Of a stretch of DNA of 64,000 nucleotides, positions 51,729 to 60,754 are shown one piece after another (position 1 is the stretch's first letter; every line of letters starts with the position of its first letter). Under the pieces are notes generated by a model that saw only the letters and a program-made list of their open reading frames with translations, did no database searches and was not told the origin of the DNA. The translations under genes were made by a program, and so were the position numbers. Source of the DNA: Micrococcales bacterium 72-143 (GTDB taxonomy: Bacteria > Actinomycetota > Actinomycetes > Actinomycetales > Microbacteriaceae); the NCBI GenBank assembly GCA_001898835.1, contig MKVM01000003.1, forward strand, positions 1-64,000, given 5' to 3'.

Positions 51729-53140
51729 CTCGCTCCCCCGTCCAGCAGCTCGCGGAGCGCGACGGAGACGCTGCGGGAGGCCCCGAATGTGGCGATGTCG
51801 GCGTAGGCGCGGTCGGGCGACGGCCATCCCATGTCGATCACGACGGTGCCGGGCTGCGCGGCGCGCGCGGCGTCGATGAGCTCGCGCGTCCACGCCCGGC
51901 GGTGGTTGTCCTTGCCGACGATCAGGTAGGGCGCGTCGGATGCCGGGAGCGCCTGCCCCTCGTACACGCGCTCGGGCGCACGGCCGACGCTCGCGAGCCC
52001 CCAGGGCACGTCGGGGCCGACCGCCATGTTGGCGTTCGTCTCGATGCTCACGAGCCGCGCGCCCTCCGGGAGCACCGTGCCGGGGGCGACGTCGAAGCCG
52101 GATGCGATGCGCACCGGGTCGGTGGAGAACGCGTCCGGCTGGGCGCCGGGCTGTCCCGCGAGCGACTCGGCGAGCGCGATGACGCGGGCCACCGCGTCCG
52201 CGAGCCGGGCGTCGTCGAGCTCGCCCGCGGCGAGCGCCGCGCCGATCGCGTCCTCGATCGCGCCGAGCTGCGCATCCGTGTTGCGGGTGCCGATGCACAG
52301 CAGGTCGCAGCCGCCCGCGAGCGCGCGCACGGCCGCCGCGGGGATGCCGATCTCGCCCGAGGCGCCCGCCATGTCGAGGGCGTCGGAGACGACGACGCCC
52401 TCGAAGCCGAGCTCCTCGCGCAGCAGCCTCTGCAGGATGCGGGAGGAGAACGTCGCGGGTCCGCTCGGGTCGAGCTGCGGCAGCAGGATGTGGCTCGACA
52501 TGATCGTGCGCGCACCCGCGGCGATCGCCGCCTCGAACGGCACGAGCTCCCGCTCGCGCAGCGTCTCGAGCGGGAGGTCGACGACCGGCAGCGCGTGGTG
52601 GGAGTCCGCTGCCGTGTCGCCGTGGCCCGGGAAGTGCTTCGCGCTCACCGCGACCCCGCCCGCCTCGTGCGCTGCGACCCACGCCGCCGTGTGCCGTGCG
52701 ACGAGCGCGGGCTCGGTGCCGAAGCTGCGCACCCCGATGACGGGGTTGTCCGGGTTCGAGTTGATGTCGGCGTCGGGGGCGAAGTTGAGGTTGACCCCCG
52801 CCGCGAGCAGCTCGGCCGCGACCGCGGCCCCGACGGATGCCGTCAACTCGGTGTCGTCGATCCTCCCCAGAACGGCGTTGCCGGGGAAGGGCGAGCCGGT
52901 CGCCGCGTGCAGCCGCGACACGTCGCCCCCCTCCTCGTCGATGGCGATGAGCGCGAGCGGGTTCGCCTCGCGGATCGCCGCGGTGAGGGCGCGCAGCTGC
53001 TCGGGGCTCGTGATGTTCTCGGCGAACAGGCACACTCCGCCGAGACCGGCGCGCAGGCGCGCGGCGAGCCAGTCCGGCAGCTCGGTCCCGACGAAGCCGG
53101 GCAGGAGCACGGGCGCTGCGCTGGGGGGCGAGGAGATCAT
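51725..53140 (-). CDS. nagZ: GH3 beta-N-acetylhexosaminidase (NagZ-like)
   Basis: 471 aa. FAENITSPEQLRALT, AIDEEGGDVSRL, the substrate/catalytic loop KHFPGHGDTAADSHHALP, and the nucleophile Asp in VVVSDALDMAG. No signal peptide, so it acts in the cytoplasm on imported disaccharides or muropeptides. A C-terminal ~120-residue extension follows the barrel. Start overlaps the permease stop by 4 nt. Confidence 0.9.
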   Translation of the reverse strand: MISSPPSAAPVLLPGFVGTELPDWLAARLRAGLGGVCLFAENITSPEQLRALTAAIREANPLALIAIDEEGGDVSRLHAATGSPFPGNAVLGRIDDTELTASVGAAVAAELLAAGVNLNFAPDADINSNPDNPVIGVRSFGTEPALVARHTAAWVAAHEAGGVAVSAKHFPGHGDTAADSHHALPVVDLPLETLRERELVPFEAAIAAGARTIMSSHILLPQLDPSGPATFSSRILQRLLREELGFEGVVVSDALDMAGASGEIGIPAAAVRALAGGCDLLCIGTRNTDAQLGAIEDAIGAALAAGELDDARLADAVARVIALAESLAGQPGAQPDAFSTDPVRIASGFDVAPGTVLPEGARLVSIETNANMAVGPDVPWGLASVGRAPERVYEGQALPASDAPYLIVGKDNHRRAWTRELIDAARAAQPGTVVIDMGWPSPDRAYADIATFGASRSVSVALRELLDGGAR

Positions 53141-53979
53141 CCCTTGACCGCACCCCCCACGATGCCGCTCGTCATCCGCCCCTGCACGATGAGGAAGAAG
53201 ATGATCACCGGGATGGCGACGATGGTGGAGGCCGCCATCACCTGACCCCAGTCGGTCTCACGGGTCGCCGAGGCCTGCACGAAGCCGCGCAGCCAGAGCG
53301 GGAGGGTCTGGGCCGACTCGGCCGGCAGCAGCACCACCGCGACCGTGAACTCGTTCCAGGCCTGCAGGAAGGCGTAGACGCCGGATGCCACGAGGCCGGG
53401 CGCGAGCAGCGGGAAGGTGATGCGCATGAAGGCCTGGAAGCGGCTCAGGCCGTCGACCATGGCGGCCTCCTCGAGCTCGGCGGGCACGCCCGCCACGAAG
53501 CCGCGCAGCATCCAGATCGTGAACGGGATGACCGCCGCGATGTAGATGACGCTCACGCCGACGACGGTGTTCAGCAGGCCCACCGACGACACCATCTTGT
53601 ACTGGGCGATGAAGAGTCCCTCGGCCGGCAGCATCTGGATGAGCAGCAGCGCGAGCACGAAGCTCTTGCGCCCGCGGAACTTGAAGCGGCTGATCGCGAC
53701 GGCGCCGAGGAAGGCGAACACGAGGCAGACCGCGACGACGAGCAGCGTGATGGTGACGCTCATGCCGAGCGCGCCGAAGAAGGAGCCGTCCGAGATCGCG
53801 CCGGTGAAGTTCGACCAGGTGAAGTACTGCCCGGGGAAGAAGTGCGGCGTGAACTGCTGCAGCACGGCGGTCGAGATGAACGCCGAGTTGACCATCCAGT
53901 AGACGGGGAAGATCCAGACGATCGCGAGCACGATCGCGAGGACGCTGAGGGCGATGCGTCCGAGCTTGACGGCGGTCAC
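53137..53979 (-). CDS. Carbohydrate ABC transporter permease (MalG type)
   Basis: 280 aa, GTG start. Six helices and the EAA loop ELEEAAMVDGLSRFQAFMRITFPLLAPG. Second permease of a CUT1 importer, likely for GlcNAc/chitobiose given the nag genes in the same operon. Overlaps both neighbours by 4 nt. Confidence 0.92.
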   Translation of the reverse strand: MTAVKLGRIALSVLAIVLAIVWIFPVYWMVNSAFISTAVLQQFTPHFFPGQYFTWSNFTGAISDGSFFGALGMSVTITLLVVAVCLVFAFLGAVAISRFKFRGRKSFVLALLLIQMLPAEGLFIAQYKMVSSVGLLNTVVGVSVIYIAAVIPFTIWMLRGFVAGVPAELEEAAMVDGLSRFQAFMRITFPLLAPGLVASGVYAFLQAWNEFTVAVVLLPAESAQTLPLWLRGFVQASATRETDWGQVMAASTIVAIPVIIFFLIVQGRMTSGIVGGAVKG

Positions 53980-54902
53980 TGTGCCTCATCCTCCTTGATC
54001 AGCTCGCGCACGTACACCCAGCTGAGGGCGAGGGTGATGATGAGCACGATGATGGAGACGGCGCTCGCCATGCCGTAGTCGTTGGCGGCGGTGCCGAGCT
54101 TGTAGATGTAGGTGCCGAGCAGGTCGAAGTCGCCCGACTTGGATCCGGCGTCCTTGAGGAGCGTGATCTGCGCGAACACCCGCAGGTCCCAGATGAGCTG
54201 CAGCAGCAGCACGATCGACAGCACGGGGCGGATCATCGGCACGATGATGCGGCGGAAGCGCTGCCAGGCGCCCGCTCCGTCGATCTGCGCGGCCTCCATG
54301 ACCTCGTCCGAGATCTGGGTGAGGCCCGCGTAGACGGCGAACGAGACGAAGGGCACCGACATCCAGATGATGAGCACGCTCGCCACGATGAAGAAGGTGA
54401 TGGGATGCCCGAGCCAGTCGAAGCGATTCATGTCGACGCCGGGGATGGCGTCGAGCAGGAAGTTGACGACGCCGCGGCGGCGGTCGAAGAGCCAGATGAA
54501 GACGGTGGTCGCGGCCGCGACGGGCATCGCCCACGCGAACAGCATCGAGACCTGCAGGATGAGCCGCACGGTGCGCCCGACCGCGTTCATGAGCTGGGCC
54601 ATGAGCACGCCGACGACGACCGTGACGGCCGCGGTGACGACGCAGAACAGGAGCGAGCGGACGAGCACGGCCCAGAACTCGCCGTTCCACAGCAGGTCGG
54701 CGAAGTTGTCGAAGCCGACCCACTCCGGCGGCTTGCCGAACTGCTGGGCGAGGCCGTACTTCTGGAACGCGGTGATGAACTGCCAGATGAGCGGGTAGCC
54801 GAGACCGAGCAGCAGCGCGATGACGGCGGGCACGATGAGCACATACGGGATGCCGGTGGTGCGCCGGGGCTGGATACGGGGCCCGGGGGCGTGTGCAGAC
54901 AT
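53976..54902 (-). CDS. Carbohydrate ABC transporter permease (MalF type)
   Basis: 308 aa, ATG with an AAAGGAGG Shine-Dalgarno. Six helices and the EAA loop EVMEAAQIDGAGAWQRFRRIIVPMI. Partner of the MalG-type permease. It is separated from the binding-protein gene by 164 nt containing a strong hairpin. No ATPase gene is present in the operon, as in actinobacterial importers energised by a shared MsiK-type ATPase. Confidence 0.92.
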   Translation of the reverse strand: MSAHAPGPRIQPRRTTGIPYVLIVPAVIALLLGLGYPLIWQFITAFQKYGLAQQFGKPPEWVGFDNFADLLWNGEFWAVLVRSLLFCVVTAAVTVVVGVLMAQLMNAVGRTVRLILQVSMLFAWAMPVAAATTVFIWLFDRRRGVVNFLLDAIPGVDMNRFDWLGHPITFFIVASVLIIWMSVPFVSFAVYAGLTQISDEVMEAAQIDGAGAWQRFRRIIVPMIRPVLSIVLLLQLIWDLRVFAQITLLKDAGSKSGDFDLLGTYIYKLGTAANDYGMASAVSIIVLIITLALSWVYVRELIKEDEAQ

Positions 54903-55018
54903 GCGGGATCCTCCTTTCGAAGGCTTCGGGTTGTGTGGAGTGATGAGCCCGGGCCGGATGCGGCGGGGCGAAGTCTGGGGGGTCGCTGCGGGGGTCCGGC
55001 GACGTCGCCGGGGATGAT

Positions 55019-55056
55019 GCCGGTCGGGCAGCGGCAGCGTGCGCTGCCCGACCGGC
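55019..55056 (-). terminator. Intra-operon hairpin after the binding-protein gene
   Basis: Perfect 15-bp stem (GCCGGTCGGGCAGCG and complement) with an 8-nt loop and no T-run, 10 nt after the stop. Probably favours the binding protein over the permeases, like the pstS-pstC hairpin. Confidence 0.7.
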
Positions 55057-55066
55057 GTGGGATCGA

Positions 55067-56365
55067 TCAGCCGTTGAGCAGCGCGTCGATCTTCTTGTCG
55101 TACTCCGCGGCGAGCGACTCGACGTCGCCGCCGGCGTTCACCTTGCCGAAGAACTCCTCGAGGAGACCCGAGCCCTCGACGGCGGCCCAGCCGGGCGCCG
55201 CGGGGGTGAGCTTCGAGCCGAGGGCCGACTCGATGAGGGCCTTCGCGAACTGGTCGTCACCGAGCGAGGACACGTAGTCCGAGTTCGCCGGGCCGAGGCC
55301 GTTCTCGCCGAGCATCTTCTGGTACTCGGGGCTGAAGATGATCTTGAGGAGCTTGCGAGCGCCGGCCTGGTTCTTCGAGGCCGCCGAGATCGCGATGTTG
55401 GAGCCGCCCGCGAACACCGGCGCGACACCGCCGTCGACGCCCGGGAGGACGTAGACGCCGAAGACGTCGTCGTTCCAGGTGGCGACCGTCTTGGTGTCGT
55501 CCTTGGGGTCCGGAGCGAGGTCGCCGATCGACCAGTGCGCCCATCCGGGTGCGATGATCGTGGCCGACTCGGGCGCGGCGGCGTTCGGCTGGGTGTTGAT
55601 GTTCACCCAGGGGGTGCTGTCGGCCTCGGTCACCGGGGCGTTGGACGCCGAGGTGTAGAGCTCCTGTAGCGCCTTCAGGCCCTCGACGGACTTGGCGTCC
55701 GAGAGGGTCGACTTCCAGGTGTCGCCGTCCTTCTTCGCGAGGTCCCCGCCGTGGGCGAAGATCCAGGAGATGCCGTTGCGCCAGTCCTCGCCACCGATGT
55801 AGAAGCCGGAGAGGGAGTCGGTGTGGAGCTTCTGCGCGACCTCCGTCAGCTGCGGGAGGGTGGTCGGCACCTCGACGCCGGCGGCCGAGTACAGGTCCTT
55901 GCGGTAGAAGACGTAGCGCGAGCCGAAGTAGTACGGCAGGGCGTAGTTCTTGCCGTCGACCGCGCCGACGTCGACGAACGACTTGAGCAGCTTGTCGCCG
56001 CCCAGCTCGCCGTAGAGGTCGGAGACGTCGGAGAAGGCGCCGACGGTCGTGAACGTCGGCGACCAGGTGTTCCCGATCTCGGTGACATCCGGAGTATTGT
56101 CGGCGTCGGGCAGGGCGGTCTGAAGCTTCGCGAGAGCGTCACCCCAACCCTGCTCTTCGATGGTCAGGGTGCCCCCGGTCGCCTTCTTGTACTCGGTCTT
56201 CAGGTAGTCGCGGAGTGCGTCCGGGGTGTCACCCCCCATGAGCCAGAACGTGATGTCCTGCCCCTTGGCGTCGTCCGGGTTCGGCTTGTCGCCCGAGGGC
56301 GCGCAGCCGGCGAGGACGACCAGCGCAGCCGTCGCCGCGGCGAGGGCTCCGATCTTTCGCTTCAT
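55067..56365 (-). CDS. Sugar-binding lipoprotein (DasA/NgcE-like)
   Basis: 432 aa. Lipoprotein signal ending LVVLAGC (Cys 21), then a cluster B solute-binding fold: ITFWLMGGDTPDALRDY, LQTALPDADNTPDVTEIGNT, and APGWAHWSIGD. The EIGNT segment is typical of actinobacterial DasA/NgcE chitobiose/GlcNAc receptors; linkage to nag genes supports that. Strong GGAAGG Shine-Dalgarno. Confidence 0.88.
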   Translation of the reverse strand: MKRKIGALAAATAALVVLAGCAPSGDKPNPDDAKGQDITFWLMGGDTPDALRDYLKTEYKKATGGTLTIEEQGWGDALAKLQTALPDADNTPDVTEIGNTWSPTFTTVGAFSDVSDLYGELGGDKLLKSFVDVGAVDGKNYALPYYFGSRYVFYRKDLYSAAGVEVPTTLPQLTEVAQKLHTDSLSGFYIGGEDWRNGISWIFAHGGDLAKKDGDTWKSTLSDAKSVEGLKALQELYTSASNAPVTEADSTPWVNINTQPNAAAPESATIIAPGWAHWSIGDLAPDPKDDTKTVATWNDDVFGVYVLPGVDGGVAPVFAGGSNIAISAASKNQAGARKLLKIIFSPEYQKMLGENGLGPANSDYVSSLGDDQFAKALIESALGSKLTPAAPGWAAVEGSGLLEEFFGKVNAGGDVESLAAEYDKKIDALLNG

Positions 56366-56444
56366 TCGTGCTTCCTTCTTCTTTGAATTGCGGCTCTGCC
56401 GGATGGCGGCACCGCTGGTGCAGGGTGTTGCGTTGGATTCGGGT

Positions 56445-57596
56445 TCAGGAGACCCCGAGCCTCCCCGACAGGACCATGGCGGCGGCGCCGCGCATGACGA
56501 TGTCCTGGCCGAGGTCGGACATCCGCACCGTCAGATCGCCGTGGAACTCGGCCATCGTGCGGGCGCGGAAGGTCTCGATGGCCGCCTGGGTGAGCGGACC
56601 GTCGAGGAGTTCGACGGGGCCGCTGATGACGACCTCGTCGAGATTGAGGGCGCCGACGACCGGCGCGAGGGCGATGCCGAGACGCTCGCCTGCCCGGCGC
56701 AGCACCTCGTCGCGGGCGGCGGCATCGGGGGCGGCGGCGAGGCCGGCGCGGAGGCGGGGCACGGAGAGCCAGGTCTCGAGGCAGCCGTGCTTGCCGCAGA
56801 CGCAGAGGTCGCCTCCGTCGGTGCCGACGACGACGTGGCCGAGCTCGCCCGCGGCGAAGCGACTGCCGAAGACGGGGGTGCCGCCGAGGATGAGGCCGGC
56901 GCCGACGCCGCGGCCGACGCGGATGAGCATGAAGTCGCCGACCGCGCCGCCGAAGCTGTGCTCGGCGAGGGCTGCGGCGTTGGCGTCGTTGGCGACGATC
57001 ACGGGCAGGCCGGTCGCCGTTTCGACCATGCTCTGCAGCGCGAGGTCGGACCATCCGAGGTTGGGGGCCGACAGCACGCGACCGCCGAGGTCGACGATGC
57101 CGGGCGAGCCGATCCCGATGCCGAGGATGGGGAGATCGGCGGCGGCGACGAGGTCGCGCACGAGCTGCACGGCGAGGTGCGCGACCTCGTCGCCTTCGGC
57201 GCCGTCCGTCTCGGCCTCCATCCGGGTGACGATGCCGCCGTCGATGTCGAGCACGGCGCCGCGGAAGACGCCGGTGTCGGAGAGGTCGATGCCGATGATG
57301 CGGTAGCCGCCGCGGTTGATGTCGAGCAGGATGGCGGGCTTGCCCGGGCGGCCCTCCTCGCGCTGGCCGGTCTCGACGACGAGCCCGTCGGCGATGAGCT
57401 CGGAGACGAGGTCGGAGATGGTGACGCGGGTGAGCCCGGTCTCGCGGGCGAGATCGGCGCGGCTCTGGAGTCCGCCGCTGTAGAGGTTCTGCAGCACGAG
57501 GGAGCGGTTGTGCCCGCGCGCGTGCTCCGGCAGCACCTTCGCCGAGGGGCGGAGGGCGCGGAGAGGAGCGCTGCGCTGCGCTTCCGGTGCGGACAT
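56445..57596 (-). CDS. ROK-family repressor of the amino-sugar operon
   Basis: 383 aa from ATG at 57596; the longer frame would read through its own operator. N-terminal winged HTH (SRADLARETGLTRVTISDLVSELIADGLV), then the ROK sugar-sensing fold with GIDLSDTGVFRG, ANDANAAALAEHS and the Zn motif CVCGKHGCLE. NagC/Mlc-like. First gene of the operon, 79 nt before the binding-protein gene, so it likely autoregulates the whole unit. Confidence 0.9.
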   Translation of the reverse strand: MSAPEAQRSAPLRALRPSAKVLPEHARGHNRSLVLQNLYSGGLQSRADLARETGLTRVTISDLVSELIADGLVVETGQREEGRPGKPAILLDINRGGYRIIGIDLSDTGVFRGAVLDIDGGIVTRMEAETDGAEGDEVAHLAVQLVRDLVAAADLPILGIGIGSPGIVDLGGRVLSAPNLGWSDLALQSMVETATGLPVIVANDANAAALAEHSFGGAVGDFMLIRVGRGVGAGLILGGTPVFGSRFAAGELGHVVVGTDGGDLCVCGKHGCLETWLSVPRLRAGLAAAPDAAARDEVLRRAGERLGIALAPVVGALNLDEVVISGPVELLDGPLTQAAIETFRARTMAEFHGDLTVRMSDLGQDIVMRGAAAMVLSGRLGVS

Positions 57597-57625
57597 GTTT
57601 GTTAGTAAAGCGTACGAACAAACAT
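57595..57625. promoter_or_regulatory. ROK operator overlapping the regulator's start
   Basis: 9-bp perfect arms ATGTTTGTT / AACAAACAT with a 13-bp centre that extends the symmetry (GTA...TAC). The AT-rich site covers the start codon, as expected for NagC/Mlc-type autorepression. A related half site CGCTTTAC lies at 57645-57652. Confidence 0.7.
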
Positions 57626-57743
57626 CGTGCAAGCCGCACTCGGACGCTTTACCAAGTCGTGACGAAACCGGACGCGGCGAGATTCCATGCAAATTCATAG
57701 GAAACGCCAGCGCCGTTCAAGGAACCGCTGCCAGGGTGGTGCC

Positions 57744-58178
57744 ATGACGACGCGCTCCCCCCACCGCATCCTCGGACTCGCCGGCATCGCCGGGATCGGA
57801 CTGGTCACCCTCGCCGGCTGCGCCACCGCCGCCGAGGCGGAGGGCGACGGGAGCGGCGGCGGCACCGACACCTCGGCGAGCTACACCGACGGCACCTACA
57901 CCGCCGAGGGCAGCTACATCTCGCCCGCCGGCGAGGAGTCGGTCAAGGTCGAGCTCACGCTCGACGGCGACATCGTGACCGCCGTGACCGTCACGCCCGA
58001 GGCCGACGACCCGCAGGCGAAGAGCTTCCAGGAGAAGTTCGCGAGCGGCATCGCCGACGTCGTCGTCGGCAAGGACATCGACACGCTGAACGTCTCCCGG
58101 GTCGCCGGATCGTCGCTCACGAGCGGCGGCTTCGCCGAGGCCCTCAAGGCCATCAAGGCCGACGCGCTCGCCTCGTAG
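57744..58178 (+). CDS. FMN-binding-domain lipoprotein
   Basis: 144 aa. Lipoprotein signal ending LVTLAGC (Cys 26), Gly/Ser linker, then an FMN_bind domain (YTDGTYTAEGSYISPAGEESVKVEL) ending with VAGSSLTSGGF, which aligns with the flavinylation motif where ApbE attaches FMN. Followed 5 nt later by apbE. Probably an external flavin electron carrier. Confidence 0.8.
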   Translation: MTTRSPHRILGLAGIAGIGLVTLAGCATAAEAEGDGSGGGTDTSASYTDGTYTAEGSYISPAGEESVKVELTLDGDIVTAVTVTPEADDPQAKSFQEKFASGIADVVVGKDIDTLNVSRVAGSSLTSGGFAEALKAIKADALAS

Positions 58179-58183
58179 GCCGC

Positions 58184-59044
58184 GTGATCGCCGACCCGCT
58201 GCCGCACGCCTGGCGCTTCGACGCCCTCGGCACGCCGTGGCGCATCGACACCGACGAGCCGCTGGCCCCCGAGCTCCGCGCACTCGTCTCCGCGCGCATC
58301 GAGCGCTTCGACCGCGACTGGTCGCGCTACCGCGACGACTCGCTCGTCGCGCACATCGCCCGGCGACCCGGCCGCCACCGCCTGCCCGCCGACGCCGGCC
58401 CGCTGCTCGCCCTCTACGCCGAGCTGCACGAGGCGACGCGCGGCCGCGTCTCGCCGCTCGTCGGCGGGGCGCTCGCCGCATCCGGGTTCGGCCCGCGGCT
58501 CGCCGGGGTCCCGGATGCCGTGCCCAGCTTCGAGGACGCCCTCGCCTGGGACGGCGAGCACCTCGAGACCGCCGCCCCCGTGCTGATCGACGTGGGCGCC
58601 GCGGGCAAGGGCCACCTCGTCGACCTCGTGAGCGGGATCCTCGCGGAGGCGGGCATCGCGCGCTCCGTCGTCGACGGCTCGGGCGACCTCCGCATCCGCG
58701 AGGTGCCGATGCGGATCGCCCTCGAGCATCCGGCCGACCCGCGGAAGGCGGTCGGCGTGGCGGAGCTCGCGGACGGCGCGCTCTCCGCGAGCGCCGGCAA
58801 CCGCCGGCGGCACGCCGACGGGCGCCACCACGTGCTCGACGCGGTGACCGGCCTGCCCGCGCGCGACGTCGTCGCGACGTGGGCGGTGGCATCCGACGAC
58901 CTCACCGCCGACGGCGCCGCGACCGCGCTGTTCTTCGACATCGACCCCGGATGGCTCGAGCGCCGGGGAGTGCGATGGGTCAGGATGCTGTTCGACGGCA
59001 CGCTCGAGACGAGCCGCGGCTTCCCCGGAGAGGTGTTCGCATGA
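58184..59044 (+). CDS. apbE: ApbE FAD:protein FMN transferase
   Basis: 286 aa, GTG start. ALGTPWRI, FDRDWSRYRDDS, GRVSPLVGGAL, IDVGAAGKGHLVD and VVDGSGDLRI follow the ApbE fold with Mg/FAD contacts. It attaches FMN to Thr/Ser of target domains, here most plausibly the lipoprotein just upstream. No signal peptide is evident, which is common in short actinobacterial forms. Stop overlaps the next start. Confidence 0.9.
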   Translation: MIADPLPHAWRFDALGTPWRIDTDEPLAPELRALVSARIERFDRDWSRYRDDSLVAHIARRPGRHRLPADAGPLLALYAELHEATRGRVSPLVGGALAASGFGPRLAGVPDAVPSFEDALAWDGEHLETAAPVLIDVGAAGKGHLVDLVSGILAEAGIARSVVDGSGDLRIREVPMRIALEHPADPRKAVGVAELADGALSASAGNRRRHADGRHHVLDAVTGLPARDVVATWAVASDDLTADGAATALFFDIDPGWLERRGVRWVRMLFDGTLETSRGFPGEVFA

Positions 59045-60555
59045 GGGCCGCCATGACACGGATCGACAGCCTGCTCGGGCGCATCACGATGTACCTGCTG
59101 ATCGTCGGCGTGCTCGGCGTGCTGACCCTGCTGGCGCTCGTGCTCGCACTCGCCGACGCGATCGCGATCGACCCGCTCGCGATCCTCGTGTCGGCGGTCG
59201 TGCTCACCGCCGCGTCGTGGATCGCGAACCAGGTGCTGGGGCTGATCTTCCGCACCCGGCCGCTCACCGAGTCCGGCATCATCACGGCTCAGCTGCTGCT
59301 GTTCGTGCTCGAGCCCACACTCGACCCGGCGGGACTGCTCGGCCTCGTGATCGCCGCCGCCGTCGCCGCGGCCTCCAAGTACCTCATCGCGTGGCGCGGG
59401 CGTCACCTCGTCAACCCCGCCGCGTTCGCCGCCGTCGTGGTCGGCGTGAGCGGGCTCGCGTTCTCGTCCTGGTGGGTGGCGACCCCGCCGCTCCTGCCCG
59501 CCGTGGCGCTCGGCGCCCTGCTCATCCTGTGGCGCACCCGTCGGCTCGGCATGGGGCTCGTCTACCTCGCGGTCGCCGGCGGGGTGCTGTTCGCCCGCCT
59601 CGTCGCCTTCGGCAGCGAGCCGCCGACGGCGCTGTCGCTCACCCTCCTCTCCTCCCCCGTCGTCTTCGCGGCCGGGTTCATGCTCAGCGAGCCGCTCACG
59701 ATGCCGCCGCGGCGCTGGCAGCGCATCGGCTACGCGGTCGTCGTCGGGCTGCTCACGAGCGTTCCGTTCACGATCGGGCCGTTCCGCAACACGACCGAGC
59801 TCGCCCTCGTGATCGGCGGCGCGCTGGCGTTCCTGCTCGGGCAGCGCCGCGCGGTGCGGCTCGAGCTCGCGTCGAAGCGGCAGCTCACGCCGACCGCGTG
59901 GGAGTTCCGCTTCCGGCCGGTCGCGCCCGTGCGGTTCGCGCCGGGGCAGTACCTCGAGCTCACGGTGCCGCACCGGCGTCCGGACGCGGGCGGCATCCGG
60001 CGGGTGTTCTCGATCGCGTCCGCGCCCGCCGATCCGGAGATCGCGGTGGGGGTGCGCATCCGCGAGAACGGCTCCTCGTTCAAGAGGGCCCTCCTCGCCC
60101 TCGAGCCGGGCGCCCGCATCCGGGCGACGGGCGTGTGGGGCGACTTCACCCTGCCGCGCGATCCGGAGGCGAGGCTCGCGTTCGTGGCGGCGGGGATCGG
60201 GATCACCCCCTTCGTCGCGCAGCTCGGCGCGCTCGCCGCGGCGGGCCGGGCGGCCGACGCCGAGCTGCTCTACGCGGTGCGGGCGGCATCCGACCTCGCC
60301 TTCCGCGACGAGCTCGCCGCCACCGGATGCCGGGTCGGGGTGCTATCGCCCGACGACCCGGGCGAGCTGCCCGCGAACTGGACCTGGCTCGGCTCGGAGA
60401 CGCTCAGCGCCGATACGGTGCACGCCGCGATCCCCGACGCGCGCGAACGGCACGTCTACCTGTCGGGCGCGCCCGCCGACGTGGCGCGCCTCCGGCGGGC
60501 CCTCCGCGCCTCGGGCGCCCGCCGCATCCGCACGGACGTGTTCCTGGGGTACTGA
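59041..60555 (+). CDS. NqrB/RnfD-like membrane domain fused to FAD/NAD(P) oxidoreductase
   Basis: 504 aa. Residues ~1-275 have about eight to nine helices with RnfD/NqrB-like KYLIAWRGRHLVNPAAFAAV. Residues ~280-504 form a ferredoxin-NADP reductase-type module: FAPGQYLELTVPH, RRVFSIASAP (FAD), and FVAAGIGITPFVAQL (nucleotide). No 2Fe-2S cysteines are visible. It would pass electrons from NAD(P)H through the membrane to the FMN lipoprotein. Coupled to apbE by a 4-nt overlap. Confidence 0.82.
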   Translation: MRAAMTRIDSLLGRITMYLLIVGVLGVLTLLALVLALADAIAIDPLAILVSAVVLTAASWIANQVLGLIFRTRPLTESGIITAQLLLFVLEPTLDPAGLLGLVIAAAVAAASKYLIAWRGRHLVNPAAFAAVVVGVSGLAFSSWWVATPPLLPAVALGALLILWRTRRLGMGLVYLAVAGGVLFARLVAFGSEPPTALSLTLLSSPVVFAAGFMLSEPLTMPPRRWQRIGYAVVVGLLTSVPFTIGPFRNTTELALVIGGALAFLLGQRRAVRLELASKRQLTPTAWEFRFRPVAPVRFAPGQYLELTVPHRRPDAGGIRRVFSIASAPADPEIAVGVRIRENGSSFKRALLALEPGARIRATGVWGDFTLPRDPEARLAFVAAGIGITPFVAQLGALAAAGRAADAELLYAVRAASDLAFRDELAATGCRVGVLSPDDPGELPANWTWLGSETLSADTVHAAIPDARERHVYLSGAPADVARLRRALRASGARRIRTDVFLGY

Positions 60556-60672
60556 GTCGGTTGCGCGCCGCGATATTCCGCGGCGCCGACCGGTTCGGGC
60601 ACGACGCGGTCGCGCCCGAAACCGAGTGCCGGAACAGGCGAGCCACCGGTCCGTTCGCCGTGCGCGATCGGG

Positions 60673-60699
60673 CTGGCACTCGCATGGTGAGAGTGCTAA
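60673..60699. promoter_or_regulatory. CIRCE operator (HrcA site)
   Basis: CTGGCACTC-N9-GAGTGCTAA, differing from the consensus TTAGCACTC-N9-GAGTGCTAA only in the first three bases of the left arm. 56 nt before hsp20. Confidence 0.88.
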
Positions 60700-60714
60700 A
60701 ACGGATACCAGAAA

Positions 60715-60735
60715 GTTGAGTCAAGGCGACTCACA
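60715..60735. promoter_or_regulatory. HAIR-like operator (HspR site)
   Basis: GTTGAGT-N7-ACTCACA against the HspR consensus CTTGAGT-N7-ACTCAAG (11 of 14 arm positions). Lies between the CIRCE box and the hsp20 start. Confidence 0.65.
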
Positions 60736-60754
60736 TCTATCCAGGAGGTATCCG

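Noticed and set aside
50802..53153. A 783-codon minus-strand frame suggesting a fused kinase
   Set aside because: The real ROK kinase begins at the GTG at 51728; the upstream part is a shadow of nagZ.
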